Source: CAYUNA01 sp047629355 (GTDB lineage: Bacteria; Bacteroidota; Bacteroidia; Chitinophagales; Saprospiraceae). From it: DNA of 21,051 bases. The notes beneath the pieces are model-generated. The model searched no databases. It was not told where the DNA came from and saw nothing but the letters and a program-made list of their open reading frames with translations. The position numbers and the translations under genes were made by a program. Of this stretch, positions 1 to 8,177 are shown in pieces (positions within the stretch are counted from its first letter, which is position 1; every line of letters starts with the position of its first letter). The stretch spans positions 1-21,051 of the forward strand of contig JBLHWU010000112.1 in the NCBI GenBank assembly GCA_047629355.1. Reading direction: 5' to 3'.

Positions 1-661
1 ATTTTTCTATTACATCAGGGATTACCCTACATTTTTGAAATTAGGACAACAATTTAAAATTAGTGAATCCTATACACATAGGATATATCATCGGATTTTA
101 ACTATCATCGTTAAAACTTACAAATTGTCTAATCGTAAAGTTTTATTGGATGGCAATCATGAAAAAATTTTAATCGATGTTACCGAGCAACAAATAAAGC
201 GTCCTGTTAAGAAACAGAAAAATTACTATTCTGGAAAAAAAAAGACACCCCATTAAGGTTCAATTAGTTGTGTGTGCTTTAACTCTCCAGATTTTGTTCA
301 CTTATCTAGCCAAAGGGAGTGTTCACGATTTTAAAATGTTCAAAGATAGTCAGATAATGACTCCAGAAGAAGTTCAAGTTTTAGTGGATTTAGGATATAT
401 CGGTACCCGTAAAATCCATAAAAATTCAGTTCATCCCATTAAATCAAGTAAAAAAAAGCCCCTAACCAAAGCGGATAAAAAATTTAATCATGAATTAGCC
501 AAAAAACGAATTGCAGTAGAACATGTCAACAGACGCTGTAAAATATTTAGAATAACGAAAGAAGTTTATCGGGGAAACACAAAAATTATGGCAAAGTCTG
601 GCATGCCGTTTCTGCCATTGTAAACCTTAGATATGCGGCTTAGTTATTCTGTAAAGATGTC
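1..661 (+). mobile_element. IS5-family insertion sequence, right part of left copy
   Basis: The element is cut by the left edge of the window. Its right end is fixed by comparison with the far edge of the window, where the same sequence occurs in reverse complement (20955-21051). The two copies agree up to TAGACATCTTTACAG and diverge immediately outside it, so the terminus lies at about 661-663. Only the transposase gene is seen inside. The TA next to the terminus in both copies may be a target dinucleotide, which some IS5 subgroups duplicate; this is an inference. Confidence 0.8.
2..643 (+). pseudogene. IS5-family transposase (DDE_Tnp_4 type), 5' truncated by window and frameshifted
   Basis: The reading frame is open from the first bases of the window (FFYYIRDYPTFLKLGQQF, a helix-turn-helix region normally preceding the DDE domain) and breaks in a run of nine A at 235-243. 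The frame then shifts by one, giving QLVVCALTLQILFT, DLGYIG and the KRIAVEHVNRRCKIFR region that carries the last catalytic acidic residue. A second break is at 571-574, where this copy has four G. The copy at the right edge has five, which restores the usual ending KNYGKVWHAVSAIVNLRYAA and the stop at 641-643. Repairing both indels gives a normal transposase, so this copy is probably inactive. Programmed frameshifting is unlikely because the A-run needs +1 rather than -1 and the second indel is not slippery. Confidence 0.82.
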
Positions 662-759
662 TATTTAAGTTTTCATTTATGAATCGCTTTGTTATTTTAG
701 TTCTTGATAACAATTAGGAGGAAGTAAAAATAATGGGCAATTTTTGAATGAATTTGATG

Positions 760-1628
760 TCAAAAAGGAATTTTCACACCGTTGCCGGGTGTAGAGTCTT
801 CATCTTCGTTGTTCACCATATCTACTTGTGTATAAAAAGTAACAGGATTAGCATCCAAAGTAAAGAAATTAACGGTTAATATTTCCGTTTGTCCAGGGGC
901 GATAGGGGTAAAAAAATATGAAACAACATTCACAAAACAGTTGGTATTTCCACCTGTTGCACCGCATTCATTACCGCCTTGTAGCACTATATTATCAGGC
1001 AAATCAGTACCAATGAAAACGCCGTTTGCCGCAACTGCTTTCGTATTGGTAACGGCAATCTCAAAACTCACATTTTCATAAGCAGCAGGCTGATTATTAG
1101 AAGCCATGATTAATTCCAAATCAGGTTTTGCGGCATTATTGCACGGAGATGGTGCATCAAGAGTAATGCTCGTATTGCAATTTGGATTTGCCATATCATT
1201 TATTATTTGCGTAATGGTTTGCGCACCCGTCAGCGGTATGTTTTCGAAATATTTTGGGTGTAAGTGCCCGAGTAGGTAGAATTATTTCCAACAGAAGCTA
1301 ACCAGTTATTGGTTATTGGACCTATTAGTACCGTCAATGTTTAAAATGTATGACCAAACATCGTCACTTGGGTCGGTATTACCCTTCGTATTGCAGTCAA
1401 TACTGACGATGGGGTAGCGGTGATGCTGCATCGGTTTCCATCGTTGGAGCAAGACGCAGGCGTATTAACTGTAATGGAAGTTGCGCAAGCAGGATTCCTT
1501 GTATCTATCAAAACAACGGTGAGGTCGCCACCCGAAATTGGAAACAAACTCAAAAGAGTCGCTTTGTAAATCTAAATTTGGACAATTTTGTAATTGTTCA
1601 TAAGAAGGCGTTTCTTTACCGTTACTAC
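760..1628 (-). pseudogene. Remnant of a large repeat-type surface/adhesion protein
   Basis: The minus strand carries several open pieces in different frames. A DUF11-like stretch at 760-1194 contains ENVSFEIAVTNT, GVFIGTDLPDNIVLQ and IAPGQTEILTVNFFT. A piece at 1341-1553 contains GGDLTVVLIDTRNPACATSITVNTPASCS. Between them other frames encode DPSDDVWSYILNIDG and NIPLTGAQTITQIIND, which runs into MANPNCNTSITLDAPSPCN. The motif NP.C.TSITxxxPxxC therefore occurs twice about 380 bp apart, which indicates tandem repeats of a long extracellular protein. At least three frameshifts are needed to join the pieces, and neither a signal peptide nor a sorting domain is present. The 3' end lies about 100 bp from the IS5 element and the 5' end about 130 bp from the IS982 element, so both probably contributed to its destruction. 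Confidence 0.65.
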
Positions 1629-1818
1629 GCGTTACCTAAGTGAGTCGAAATATTATTTTAATTTAAGTTCGCAAAATTCAAATTTACAACTTTTGACACT
1701 CACTTTTTCTTTCCCTTATTTTACAAAAAAAGTTGATATTTAGAATGTTACGAACTTACCAATGCGAATTAAGTGTAGAAACGTTGTTTGAAATAAAAAA
1801 CAGATGTAGTTAGGGTGC

Positions 1819-1826
1819 TACCTTTG
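1819..1826 (+). promoter_or_regulatory. Bacteroidota-type -7 box TACCTTTG for the IS982 transposase
   Basis: TACCTTTG matches the Bacteroidota -7 consensus TAnnTTTG and lies within a few bases of the first in-frame codon of the transposase. No TTG-type -33 box is at the expected distance: the nearest TTTG, at 1787-1790, is too far upstream. Transcription would start around 1832, leaving almost no leader. Confidence 0.4.
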
Positions 1827-1830
1827 CAAA

Positions 1831-2721
1831 ATAAATGAATTACAATTAATAGCACTATATTATTACATCTGTTACCATTATGATAAAGAGTTAAAGTGGC
1901 ATTTACAAAGATTTATCAACTATTATTCTTTATCTAATATAGCAGATGAAGAGTTGATCACTATTTATCTCTATGCGGTTTCAGAGGAAGAAAAGACAAA
2001 AATTAGCTCAATTCATAAATATGCAAAAAAATATTTGATGGATTGGTTTCCAAATTGTCCTTCCTATGTTGCTTTCAATACTCGCTTAAATAGAATTGCC
2101 AATATTTTTCCTTTTTTATTGGTCTGTCTTTTACAGGATATTCCAAAAAAAGGAGTCAATTTTGACATAAGTGTATTAGATTCGATGCCAATTATCACTT
2201 GTAGTGGAAAACGACAAGGGAAAGTAGCACGAAACCTAACAAACAAAGGCTATTGTGCAACCAAAAGTCTCTTTTTTTTTGGCGTAAAACTTCATGGAAT
2301 AGGTTTCCGTCGTAAAGGAGAATTACCACTTCCTGAATTTTTGAAATTGACACCTGCATCAGAAAATGATTTGAATGCTTTGCGTCCAACATTAATGAGC
2401 ATTATCAACAGAATTTTTTTTGCTGATAAAGCCCACATTAACAGTGATTTAGATGACATTTTAGCTGCTAATAATTCGAGAATCTTAACTCCTGTTAAAC
2501 AGAAAAAAGGAGAATCTAAAGAACTTCGACAGTTTAACAAAGCAGCTGATAATCTATATTCAACGGCGGTTTCAACAATCAGACAACCTATTGAAGGATT
2601 TTTTAGCTGGTTAGTTGAAAAAACTGACATTCAAAGAGCATCAAAAGTAAGATTTGAAAACGGGTTGATTTTACACGTTTTTGGAAAAATCGCTGCTGCT
2701 TTAGTTTCTTGGATTTTTTAA
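1831..2721 (+). CDS. IS982-family transposase
   Basis: This is a DDE transposase that cuts and joins the ends of its own element. The catalytic region is visible: an aspartate in FDISVLDSMP, a second in FADKAHI, and the final acidic residue in RQPIEGFFSWLVEKTDIQ, with the family-typical KVRFENGLILHVFGKIAAA tail. A canonical start is missing. The frame is open from a stop at 1807-1809, and the sequence from 1831 onward (NELQLIALYYYICYHYDKELKWHLQRF) reads like a normal IS982 N-terminus. I therefore place the start at 1831, where an ATA stands in the position expected for ATG. A shorter start at the TTG of 1954 would remove 41 N-terminal residues. Length from 1831 is 296 residues, normal for the family. 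The ATA may mean that translation is impaired. Confidence 0.72.
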   Translation: MNELQLIALYYYICYHYDKELKWHLQRFINYYSLSNIADEELITIYLYAVSEEEKTKISSIHKYAKKYLMDWFPNCPSYVAFNTRLNRIANIFPFLLVCLLQDIPKKGVNFDISVLDSMPIITCSGKRQGKVARNLTNKGYCATKSLFFFGVKLHGIGFRRKGELPLPEFLKLTPASENDLNALRPTLMSIINRIFFADKAHINSDLDDILAANNSRILTPVKQKKGESKELRQFNKAADNLYSTAVSTIRQPIEGFFSWLVEKTDIQRASKVRFENGLILHVFGKIAAALVSWIF

Positions 2722-2782
2722 ATAAAATTCTTACACTTAATTCGCATTAACAATATCTTTATAAGAAAACCCTTTATGCTCA

Positions 2783-4216
2783 ATGAAATTAATTAAACGA
2801 ATACTTAAAGTTATTTCCCTATTTATTGGGGTTCTGTTTCTCGCAATTATTATCATACTGGTAGTAGATTCAAAAAGAACCAGCTACTTAAAAGTTGAAA
2901 ATATTGAGTTCGCAAATAATAACTCATTTCTTCTTACCAATGCCAACATTATACCGATGACCCAAGACACGGTTTTAGTCAACAAAATGGTGTATGTCAA
3001 GGATGGTATAATTCAGGCTATTGATGACAGCATTGAAATTCAGGGTGTTGAAGTAGTTGATGCAAAAAATAAATACCTTACTCCAGGGTTAATAGATATG
3101 CATGTTCATGTATGGGATAAGTATGAACTTGGCTTATACCTTTCTAGTGGTGTCACAGCAGTACGAAATTTATGGGGTATGCCTATGCATTTAAGGATTA
3201 AAAAAGAAATAGACAACAGAGAAATATTTTCTCCAATGTTTTTTACCACAGGACCAAAACTCACTGGCCCTGAATTTATAGGAGACGATAATTTGCAATT
3301 GACCAGACCTGAAGAGGCGAAGGAAAAAGTAATTTCCTATAAAGCTCGTGGATACGATTTCATTAAGACGTACTATGGTTTGACAGAAAATTTATTTGAT
3401 GCTATCATTGAACAGGCTAAGGTTTCTCAAATGGAGATTGTAGCACATGCTTCACAAAAAGTACCCTATTCTTATCATTTTAACGCACAAATTGTTTCTA
3501 TTGAACATGCAGAGGATATAGTACAACTGCCATTAAATTACCGATTGGACACATTTAAGCTGAGTCAAGTAATTGAAGATTTTGCCAATTCGCCGCACAC
3601 GTCCTTCTGTCCTACCTTGACGGTCTATCATAATATTTATAAAATGCTTAATGATGATATAAGCTTATCATCCAATCAACTTCAAATGATGAATCCTCTA
3701 ATAAGAAAGGTTGATAGTAAAGCCCAGTATGAACGGTGGAGTGAAACTAAAAAGAAAGATGCTTCAATTGTTGAGAAAATAAAAAACCAACATGAATTTC
3801 ATATTAATATTATTAATAAACTCAATGATAAAGGGATTAATATTGTATGTGGTACTGATGCTGGAATTGGTGTGACTGTTCCTGGTGTTTCAATTCACCA
3901 AGAATTGGCATTTTACAAAGAAGCTGGACTTTCCAATTATGAAGTATTAAAAACAGCCACGGTGAACGCTTCAAGCGTTCATAAAGTCATGAACGAAATG
4001 GGAACAGTTGAGGTAGGTAAGGTTGCAAACCTATTACTATTAGATGATAATCCTTTAATTAATTTGTCTTCATTGCAACAACCCACAACTGTTTTTATAA
4101 AGGGAAGAAGATTAAATAGAGATATCTTAAATGGTTTTGAAGAACAGGCGAGAAATCGAAAGAACTTAATTGCTTCTGCACTTAGATATGTAGAATATTT
4201 GATAATTGAAAAGTAA
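2783..4216 (+). CDS. Membrane-anchored amidohydrolase (imidazolonepropionase-like)
   Basis: This is a metal-dependent amidohydrolase of the TIM-barrel superfamily. Residues 8-28 form a hydrophobic segment, so the enzyme is probably anchored to the inner membrane or lipidated and faces the periplasm. Visible metal-ligand motifs are HVH (H107, H109) after PGLID, a possible bridging lysine in FIKTYYG (K195), AHAS (H222), EHAED (H242) and GTDAG (D359). The C-terminal GTVEVGKVANLLLLDDNPL strand is typical of the small beta domain in this group. Length, 477 residues, is normal. The substrate cannot be told from the sequence: relatives act on cyclic amides, dipeptides or beta-lactam-like compounds. 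The start at 2783 lies 33 bp after the IS982 end, so the native promoter may have been displaced. It is not clearly in an operon with the regulator that follows. Confidence 0.85.
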   Translation: MKLIKRILKVISLFIGVLFLAIIIILVVDSKRTSYLKVENIEFANNNSFLLTNANIIPMTQDTVLVNKMVYVKDGIIQAIDDSIEIQGVEVVDAKNKYLTPGLIDMHVHVWDKYELGLYLSSGVTAVRNLWGMPMHLRIKKEIDNREIFSPMFFTTGPKLTGPEFIGDDNLQLTRPEEAKEKVISYKARGYDFIKTYYGLTENLFDAIIEQAKVSQMEIVAHASQKVPYSYHFNAQIVSIEHAEDIVQLPLNYRLDTFKLSQVIEDFANSPHTSFCPTLTVYHNIYKMLNDDISLSSNQLQMMNPLIRKVDSKAQYERWSETKKKDASIVEKIKNQHEFHINIINKLNDKGINIVCGTDAGIGVTVPGVSIHQELAFYKEAGLSNYEVLKTATVNASSVHKVMNEMGTVEVGKVANLLLLDDNPLINLSSLQQPTTVFIKGRRLNRDILNGFEEQARNRKNLIASALRYVEYLIIEK

Positions 4217-4241
4217 ACTATCGCTAGCAAACAATGACCAT

Positions 4242-4300
4242 GGACAAAGAGATTTTGTCCAAAACGAACAAGTATTAGAGTCAAAAAAAACCGAACTTTG
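4242..4300 (+). promoter_or_regulatory. Putative autoregulatory operator and promoter of the AraC-type regulator
   Basis: Two overlapping dyads precede the regulator gene. GGACAAA and TTTGTCC are a perfect 7-bp inverted pair at 4242-4260, and TGTCCAAAACGAACA at 4256-4270 has the same layout as the dyad upstream of the following operon. A -7-like GAACTTTG lies at 4293-4300, 12 bp before the start codon. The distance from the TGTCC start (4256) to the TTTG (4297) is 41 bp, exactly as at the second site. Control by the adjacent AraC protein is an inference. Confidence 0.6.
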
Positions 4301-4311
4301 CAAAAATAAAT

Positions 4312-5178
4312 ATGAAAAACAAGACACAATTAGACCGATATAAAAAATTATTGGAATACTTAGATAAGCAATTTAAGGAAGAAGTTAATATCGAAAAGGT
4401 AGAGGCCATTGCTCACTACTCCTATCGAAATATCAATCGAATTTTTGAAGCACTTCACCATGAAACTATTGGAAAATATGTAAAAAGAATCCGCTTAGAA
4501 AAAGGGGCGGAATTTCTAAAATACTCTGACAGCAGTATTTCTGATATTGCTTTTGAAGTAGGGTTTAGCGATGTGGCGGCATTTAGCAAAGCATTCAAAA
4601 ATAGATTCAATTGCGCTCCTTCCGTATTTAGAAATAGCAATGATGTAATCAGAAATATTACGCGTCAAACATTTTCAGAACAAGAAATTGAAAGAGAAAA
4701 ACTAGCTTTCGAAATCGAAACATTACCTCAATTCGAAATTCTATATTTGCAACATCGAGGAAACTACGAAAACTTAAAAGCTGTCAAAGAGACCTGGGAA
4801 ATGCTAGTCAACTATGCGCTCAAAAAACAGCTTTTGACCGATGATACGATTTTTTTTGCAGAAATATTAGACGATAATGAAATTAGCGAAATTATTAATT
4901 GTCGCTATAATGTGGCTATCATTTTGAACAAACCACTCTCCTCACCTCCGGAAGGACTTTTCAAAACTAAGATGCACCAATCTCAAAAGTACGCTAAGTT
5001 TGTTCACCTAGGTTCGCATGAATCCTCCGTAGATACCTACCATAAAATCTACTCACAATGGATGGTTGATGTTAATTTAGAAATGGCAGACTTACCAACT
5101 TTAGAATTTTTCTTGAACGATGAGGAAGACACTCCTGCGAAAGAATTACTTACCGAAATTTATATTCCAGTAAAATAA
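4312..5178 (+). CDS. AraC-family regulator with C-terminal GyrI-like ligand domain
   Basis: The N-terminal part (about residues 8-108) is a double helix-turn-helix of the AraC/XylS type. NIEKVEAIAHYSYRNINRIF is the first, and ISDIAFEVGFSDVAAFSKAFK is the second, with the signature F..P..FR following. Residues about 130-288 form a GyrI/effector-binding domain (QFEILYLQHRGNYENLKAVKETWE), a fold known in other families to bind small hydrophobic or cationic ligands. This order, DNA binding first and sensor last, is common in Bacteroidota. Matching dyads occur upstream of this gene and directly after its stop codon in front of the next operon. The protein therefore probably regulates both; whether it activates or represses cannot be seen. 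Confidence 0.9.
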   Translation: MKNKTQLDRYKKLLEYLDKQFKEEVNIEKVEAIAHYSYRNINRIFEALHHETIGKYVKRIRLEKGAEFLKYSDSSISDIAFEVGFSDVAAFSKAFKNRFNCAPSVFRNSNDVIRNITRQTFSEQEIEREKLAFEIETLPQFEILYLQHRGNYENLKAVKETWEMLVNYALKKQLLTDDTIFFAEILDDNEISEIINCRYNVAIILNKPLSSPPEGLFKTKMHQSQKYAKFVHLGSHESSVDTYHKIYSQWMVDVNLEMADLPTLEFFLNDEEDTPAKELLTEIYIPVK

Positions 5179-5181
5179 TAA

Positions 5182-5226
5182 TGTCCAAAACGGACAAAGA
5201 ACCCGCCTTTCATCCACCTACCTTTG
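5182..5226 (+). promoter_or_regulatory. Operator dyad and TACCTTTG promoter of the six-gene operon
   Basis: TGTCCAAAACGGACA at 5182-5196 is a perfect dyad with 5-bp arms and a 5-bp spacer, extended on the right by AAG. A perfect -7 box TACCTTTG lies at 5219-5226, only 4 bp before the ATG at 5231, so the transcript would be leaderless or nearly so. The dyad overlaps the -33 zone where no good TTG box exists, which fits a promoter that depends on the regulator. Confidence 0.65.
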
Positions 5227-5230
5227 CGGT

Positions 5231-5440
5231 ATGAATGATTACAAAGACACAGATAGCTATCAATTTGATAAGCATTGGTATTTAGGATTTCTAGGGTTAA
5301 TTGGTTTCTATAAAATACCCTTAGTTTGGATGTTTTTCCAAGGAAACGGAACCTTTTGGGACTTGACCAATTTGCTTTGGCTTTCATGGCTGTTTTATTT
5401 TTTACCAAAAAAAACAATTAAAAATGATGAACTCATTTAA
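5231..5440 (+). CDS. Small membrane protein, first gene of the operon
   Basis: The 69-residue protein is rich in Trp, Leu and Phe. It has two hydrophobic segments (about residues 17-36, WYLGFLGLIGFYKIPLVWMF, and 44-59) and a basic C-terminus (PKKTIKNDEL), so it should sit in the inner membrane with a basic tail inside. I do not recognise the family. Reality is supported by the promoter immediately upstream, the in-frame start 4 bp after the -7 box, and an overlap of 17 bp with the next gene, which suggests coupled translation. Confidence 0.6.
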   Translation: MNDYKDTDSYQFDKHWYLGFLGLIGFYKIPLVWMFFQGNGTFWDLTNLLWLSWLFYFLPKKTIKNDELI

Positions 5441-5849
5441 AATGACAACGATGTTATTGCTGGTGGCGAGTATCCAATTTTACCCCACAAAAAATCACGT
5501 TATCACAACTTCCAAAACTTCTAATATTACGATTCAAAACCTCTCTAAAAAGTGGAAACTGGAGGAGTATAAAGTTTATTTTTTCTCGGAAGCTCCTGCT
5601 GAAAATGAAAGAAACGATTACATTTATCTGAAATCTGACTTAACCTTTGACAGTATTTCCGAAGGAGAATTCGAAGCAGGCCGTTGGCGATTGGATGCCA
5701 AAAAGAAACGGATTTATTTATCCAAAGAAAATGTAGCAGGCGAGATAGCTTTTATTATTGATGAATTAGAACCTGAAAAATTAGTTCTCATCATCGATGA
5801 CCCTTCTGACAGCGATGCACAATATTTAAAAATCCACTTTAAAATTTAA
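5424..5849 (+). CDS. Exported lipocalin-like protein
   Basis: This is a 141-residue protein with an N-terminal signal-like segment (TTMLLLVASIQFYP) and no lipobox cysteine. The mature part has the pattern of Bacteroidota lipocalin-like domain proteins: LSKKWKLEEYKV at the start of the barrel, then YIYLKSDLTFDSISEGEFEAGRW and alternating strands up to LVLIIDD. Such proteins are periplasmic or surface small-molecule binders of mostly unknown ligand. The start could be either ATG of the ATGATG at 5424 or the later methionine at 5442. It overlaps the preceding gene and is separated from the next by 4 bp, so it is part of the operon. Confidence 0.65.
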   Translation: MMNSFKMTTMLLLVASIQFYPTKNHVITTSKTSNITIQNLSKKWKLEEYKVYFFSEAPAENERNDYIYLKSDLTFDSISEGEFEAGRWRLDAKKKRIYLSKENVAGEIAFIIDELEPEKLVLIIDDPSDSDAQYLKIHFKI

Positions 5850-5853
5850 GATT

Positions 5854-6732
5854 ATGAGTTTCAGCGAATTTATAAAATTAATTGAGGGCGCACCTCTCAT
5901 GCAGTATGTTGCGTATTTTTTCATCTTCAATTTAGCATTAATTATTATCGAAATTGCTTTAGATTTATTCACTTCCAAAGAGCGAAGATGGAAAGATAGT
6001 TTTGCAAATATTACCATTTTTATTCTCGGGCAATTATTAGAAAAAACAGTTTTTGGAGCTATCGGAGTTATTTGCTTAATGCCTTTTCATTGGTTGTCTC
6101 CTTTCGAAATTCCAATCAATGGATGGACTTGGGCGTTGGCTTTCTTTGCGGCAGACTTCACTTATTATTGGATGCATCGTATCGAACATGAACATCGAAT
6201 TTTATGGGCGAATCATAGCGTGCATCATTCTTCAGAAGATTACAATTTAACTGTTTCCATGCGATTAAGTATTGTTGAAAGTGCTATCGAATGGATATTT
6301 TTAGTCCCAATGATTTTGATTGGTTTTGCACCTTTTCAAGCAGTGGTCGCTCTGATATTTGTAGCACAGTATCAGACGTGGATTCATACGGAACGCATTG
6401 TGAAGTTAGGCTGGCTGGATGAGGTGTTTAATACACCTTCTGTCCACCGAGTTCATCATGGTTCGAACCAGAAATATTTGGATAAAAACTACGGCGGTGT
6501 TTTGATTATTTGGGATAAAATATTCGGCACTTTCCAAAGAGAAGAAGAAAAAGTAGTTTATGGATTGACTAAAAATATCCATTCCAATAACCCGATCACG
6601 ATTAATTTTATCGAATACAAAAGCATCTGGAAGGATGTCAAAAGGTGTCGCACATGGAAAGACCGTTTTCGAATTATTTTCGGAGATTTAGTTTGGCGAC
6701 CTAATTATTTTGAAACTCAAAAGAAAAAATAA
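5854..6732 (+). CDS. Sterol desaturase / fatty acid hydroxylase family protein
   Basis: This is an integral membrane di-iron oxygenase-like protein of the fatty acid hydroxylase superfamily. The full set of histidine boxes is present: HRIEH (H108, H112), HSVHH (H121, H124, H125), a single histidine in WIHTE (H178) and HRVHH (H198, H201, H202). Hydrophobic helices lie at about 17-37, 55-75, 90-107 and 145-170. Length, 292 residues, is normal. Relatives hydroxylate or desaturate lipid chains, carotenoids or sterol-like substrates using molecular oxygen; the substrate here is unknown. The FMN reductase encoded by the next, directly abutting gene could be linked to its electron supply, but that is an inference. 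It is the most clearly enzymatic member of the operon. Confidence 0.9.
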   Translation: MSFSEFIKLIEGAPLMQYVAYFFIFNLALIIIEIALDLFTSKERRWKDSFANITIFILGQLLEKTVFGAIGVICLMPFHWLSPFEIPINGWTWALAFFAADFTYYWMHRIEHEHRILWANHSVHHSSEDYNLTVSMRLSIVESAIEWIFLVPMILIGFAPFQAVVALIFVAQYQTWIHTERIVKLGWLDEVFNTPSVHRVHHGSNQKYLDKNYGGVLIIWDKIFGTFQREEEKVVYGLTKNIHSNNPITINFIEYKSIWKDVKRCRTWKDRFRIIFGDLVWRPNYFETQKKK

Positions 6733-7272
6733 ATGATAACCATCATAGCATCCACAAATAGACCAAATAGTATGACACTCAAGGTAGCAAAAGCCACCAA
6801 GATTTTACTGCAAAAAATGACTGATGAAAAAGTGTTACTACTAGATTTAGTAAAGGTAGATTTTGAAAAACTGAATGCTCCTGCTTACGAAAGTACATCG
6901 ACTTATGCCAATGAAATTCGTTCAAAATATTTTATACCGACTCAAAAAATTCTATTTATTACACCTGAGTATAATGGAAGCTTTGCGGGTATTTTAAAAT
7001 ATTTCATGGATGTAATCTCAACCGTTGATTTTGAGAAAACTTTTCCTCAAAAGAAGGCAGCGATAATTGGTGTGGCTCAAGGTAGAGCAGGAAACTTAAG
7101 GGGACTCACTCATCTCACCAGTATCTTGATGCACATGGGCATGTGGGTGATGCCTAAAAATTTACCTATTTCAATAATTAATAATCAATTTGAATCGGAA
7201 AAGGAATTTAACGCACCTACTCAAAAAAGTGTGGAAGATTTACTAGCTTATTTTATAAAAATAGCCTCATGA
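6733..7272 (+). CDS. NADPH-dependent FMN reductase family protein
   Basis: This is a flavodoxin-fold oxidoreductase of 179 residues. The phosphate loop STNRPNSMT (7-15), the PEYNGSFAG motif (78-86) and the GVAQGRAGNLRG segment (113-124) are the flavin-binding signatures of the NADPH-dependent FMN reductase group, which also includes quinone and azo reductases. The start codon directly follows the stop of the hydroxylase gene, and its own stop overlaps the next start as ATGA, so translation is probably coupled. It may supply reduced flavin, or reduce quinone-like or damaged compounds, in the pathway served by the operon. It should be cytoplasmic. Confidence 0.88.
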   Translation: MITIIASTNRPNSMTLKVAKATKILLQKMTDEKVLLLDLVKVDFEKLNAPAYESTSTYANEIRSKYFIPTQKILFITPEYNGSFAGILKYFMDVISTVDFEKTFPQKKAAIIGVAQGRAGNLRGLTHLTSILMHMGMWVMPKNLPISIINNQFESEKEFNAPTQKSVEDLLAYFIKIAS

Positions 7273-8177
7273 AAAAACAGTTTTTAATTATATACTTTCT
7301 TTTTAAAATTTCCATAGTTTTTGCACAAAATGAAACTGAACTGTTCCGTTTTGAATATGCTAACTCTGGGCAATCATTTATTGAAAATGAATATTATGAC
7401 GCTTTGAATTACGTTAACACGTCCATTACGTCTTTAAATGCTTCCCTGAATTTTGGACATGCCATCGGCAAAAAAGGATGGGACGTATTTTACATTTTAG
7501 ACTACCGGCAAGTTCGGCAAAAACTGGATTTGTCTGAGGTCACACAAGATTCAATTTTTCAAGACATTCCAAATAATTTTTATCAACAACCGAAATTTTC
7601 ACAGCTTTCTTTAGCTACCGGTTTGTCCAAAAAAGTTTCCGATAAATGGAATGCAACGGCTCTCTTTTCTATCAATACGACCGATGATTTTTTTAAATCA
7701 AAAATAACACCCAACTTAACTTGGGGAGGGATGACCTATTTGGAGAAAAGGCAAAATGAAAGATTCACATTTGGGTTTGGATTATTTCTAAATCAATTAG
7801 AAAATAGATTATTGGTTGCTCCAGTTGCGAGTTTAAAATTTCAAAATCAAAAGCGAGGTATCGAAATTCTTTTTCCAGAAAAAATCAGATTGTGGCAAAA
7901 AATAAATAAGAAAAATTACTTGGAAATATTAGCCACTTCCCAATCTTTCTCCATTGCTTACGCAGCCGAAAATGAAGTTAATACAACAGATGTTTATATC
8001 ATTAAGGCAGGCATAGCTTATAATTATATATGGGAAGATTTCTTAAAACTCTCTCTGGGATTTGATTTCCCATTGAGTTTCCATACAATCAGTACGCCAA
8101 CGGAAACCATCGATTATTCACAACAAAGTGGACTTGGATTTAAACTAGGTCTTAGCATAATTATTTCAAATGAATAA
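7269..8177 (+). CDS. Outer-membrane beta-barrel protein, DUF6268-like
   Basis: The 302-residue protein has a clear signal peptide (residues 1-19, ending VFAQ). It then shows alternating amphipathic strands rich in aromatic residues, such as SLNASLNFGHAIGKKGWDVF, NATALFSINT and FTFGFGLFLNQLENRLL, ending in a hydrophobic strand (GLGFKLGLSIII). This pattern and length fit the DUF6268 family of outer-membrane barrels, whose function is not established. The family name is my judgement from overall pattern and not a search result. It overlaps the genes on both sides by 4 and 8 bp, placing an envelope component inside the hydroxylase/reductase operon. Confidence 0.65.
   Translation: MKKQFLIIYFLFKISIVFAQNETELFRFEYANSGQSFIENEYYDALNYVNTSITSLNASLNFGHAIGKKGWDVFYILDYRQVRQKLDLSEVTQDSIFQDIPNNFYQQPKFSQLSLATGLSKKVSDKWNATALFSINTTDDFFKSKITPNLTWGGMTYLEKRQNERFTFGFGLFLNQLENRLLVAPVASLKFQNQKRGIEILFPEKIRLWQKINKKNYLEILATSQSFSIAYAAENEVNTTDVYIIKAGIAYNYIWEDFLKLSLGFDFPLSFHTISTPTETIDYSQQSGLGFKLGLSIIISNE

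Larger units (their letters stand above)
1760..2750 (+). mobile_element. IS982-family insertion sequence
   Basis: The ends are an inverted repeat: AATGCGAATTAAGTGTA at 1761-1777 matches the complement of 2733-2749. One extra A lies in the right copy just inside this, then GAA in both. The element contains only the transposase gene. I see no convincing target duplication next to the repeats. It lies directly upstream of the amidohydrolase gene, about 30 bp before its start codon. The 130 bp to its left (1629-1759) hold no gene I can recognise. Confidence 0.8.

Noticed and set aside
229..270. Programmed frameshift at the A9 run of the left IS5 transposase
   Set aside because: Joining the frames needs +1 (or -2) rather than the usual -1, and a second indel further on (G4 against G5 in the right copy) shows real decay.
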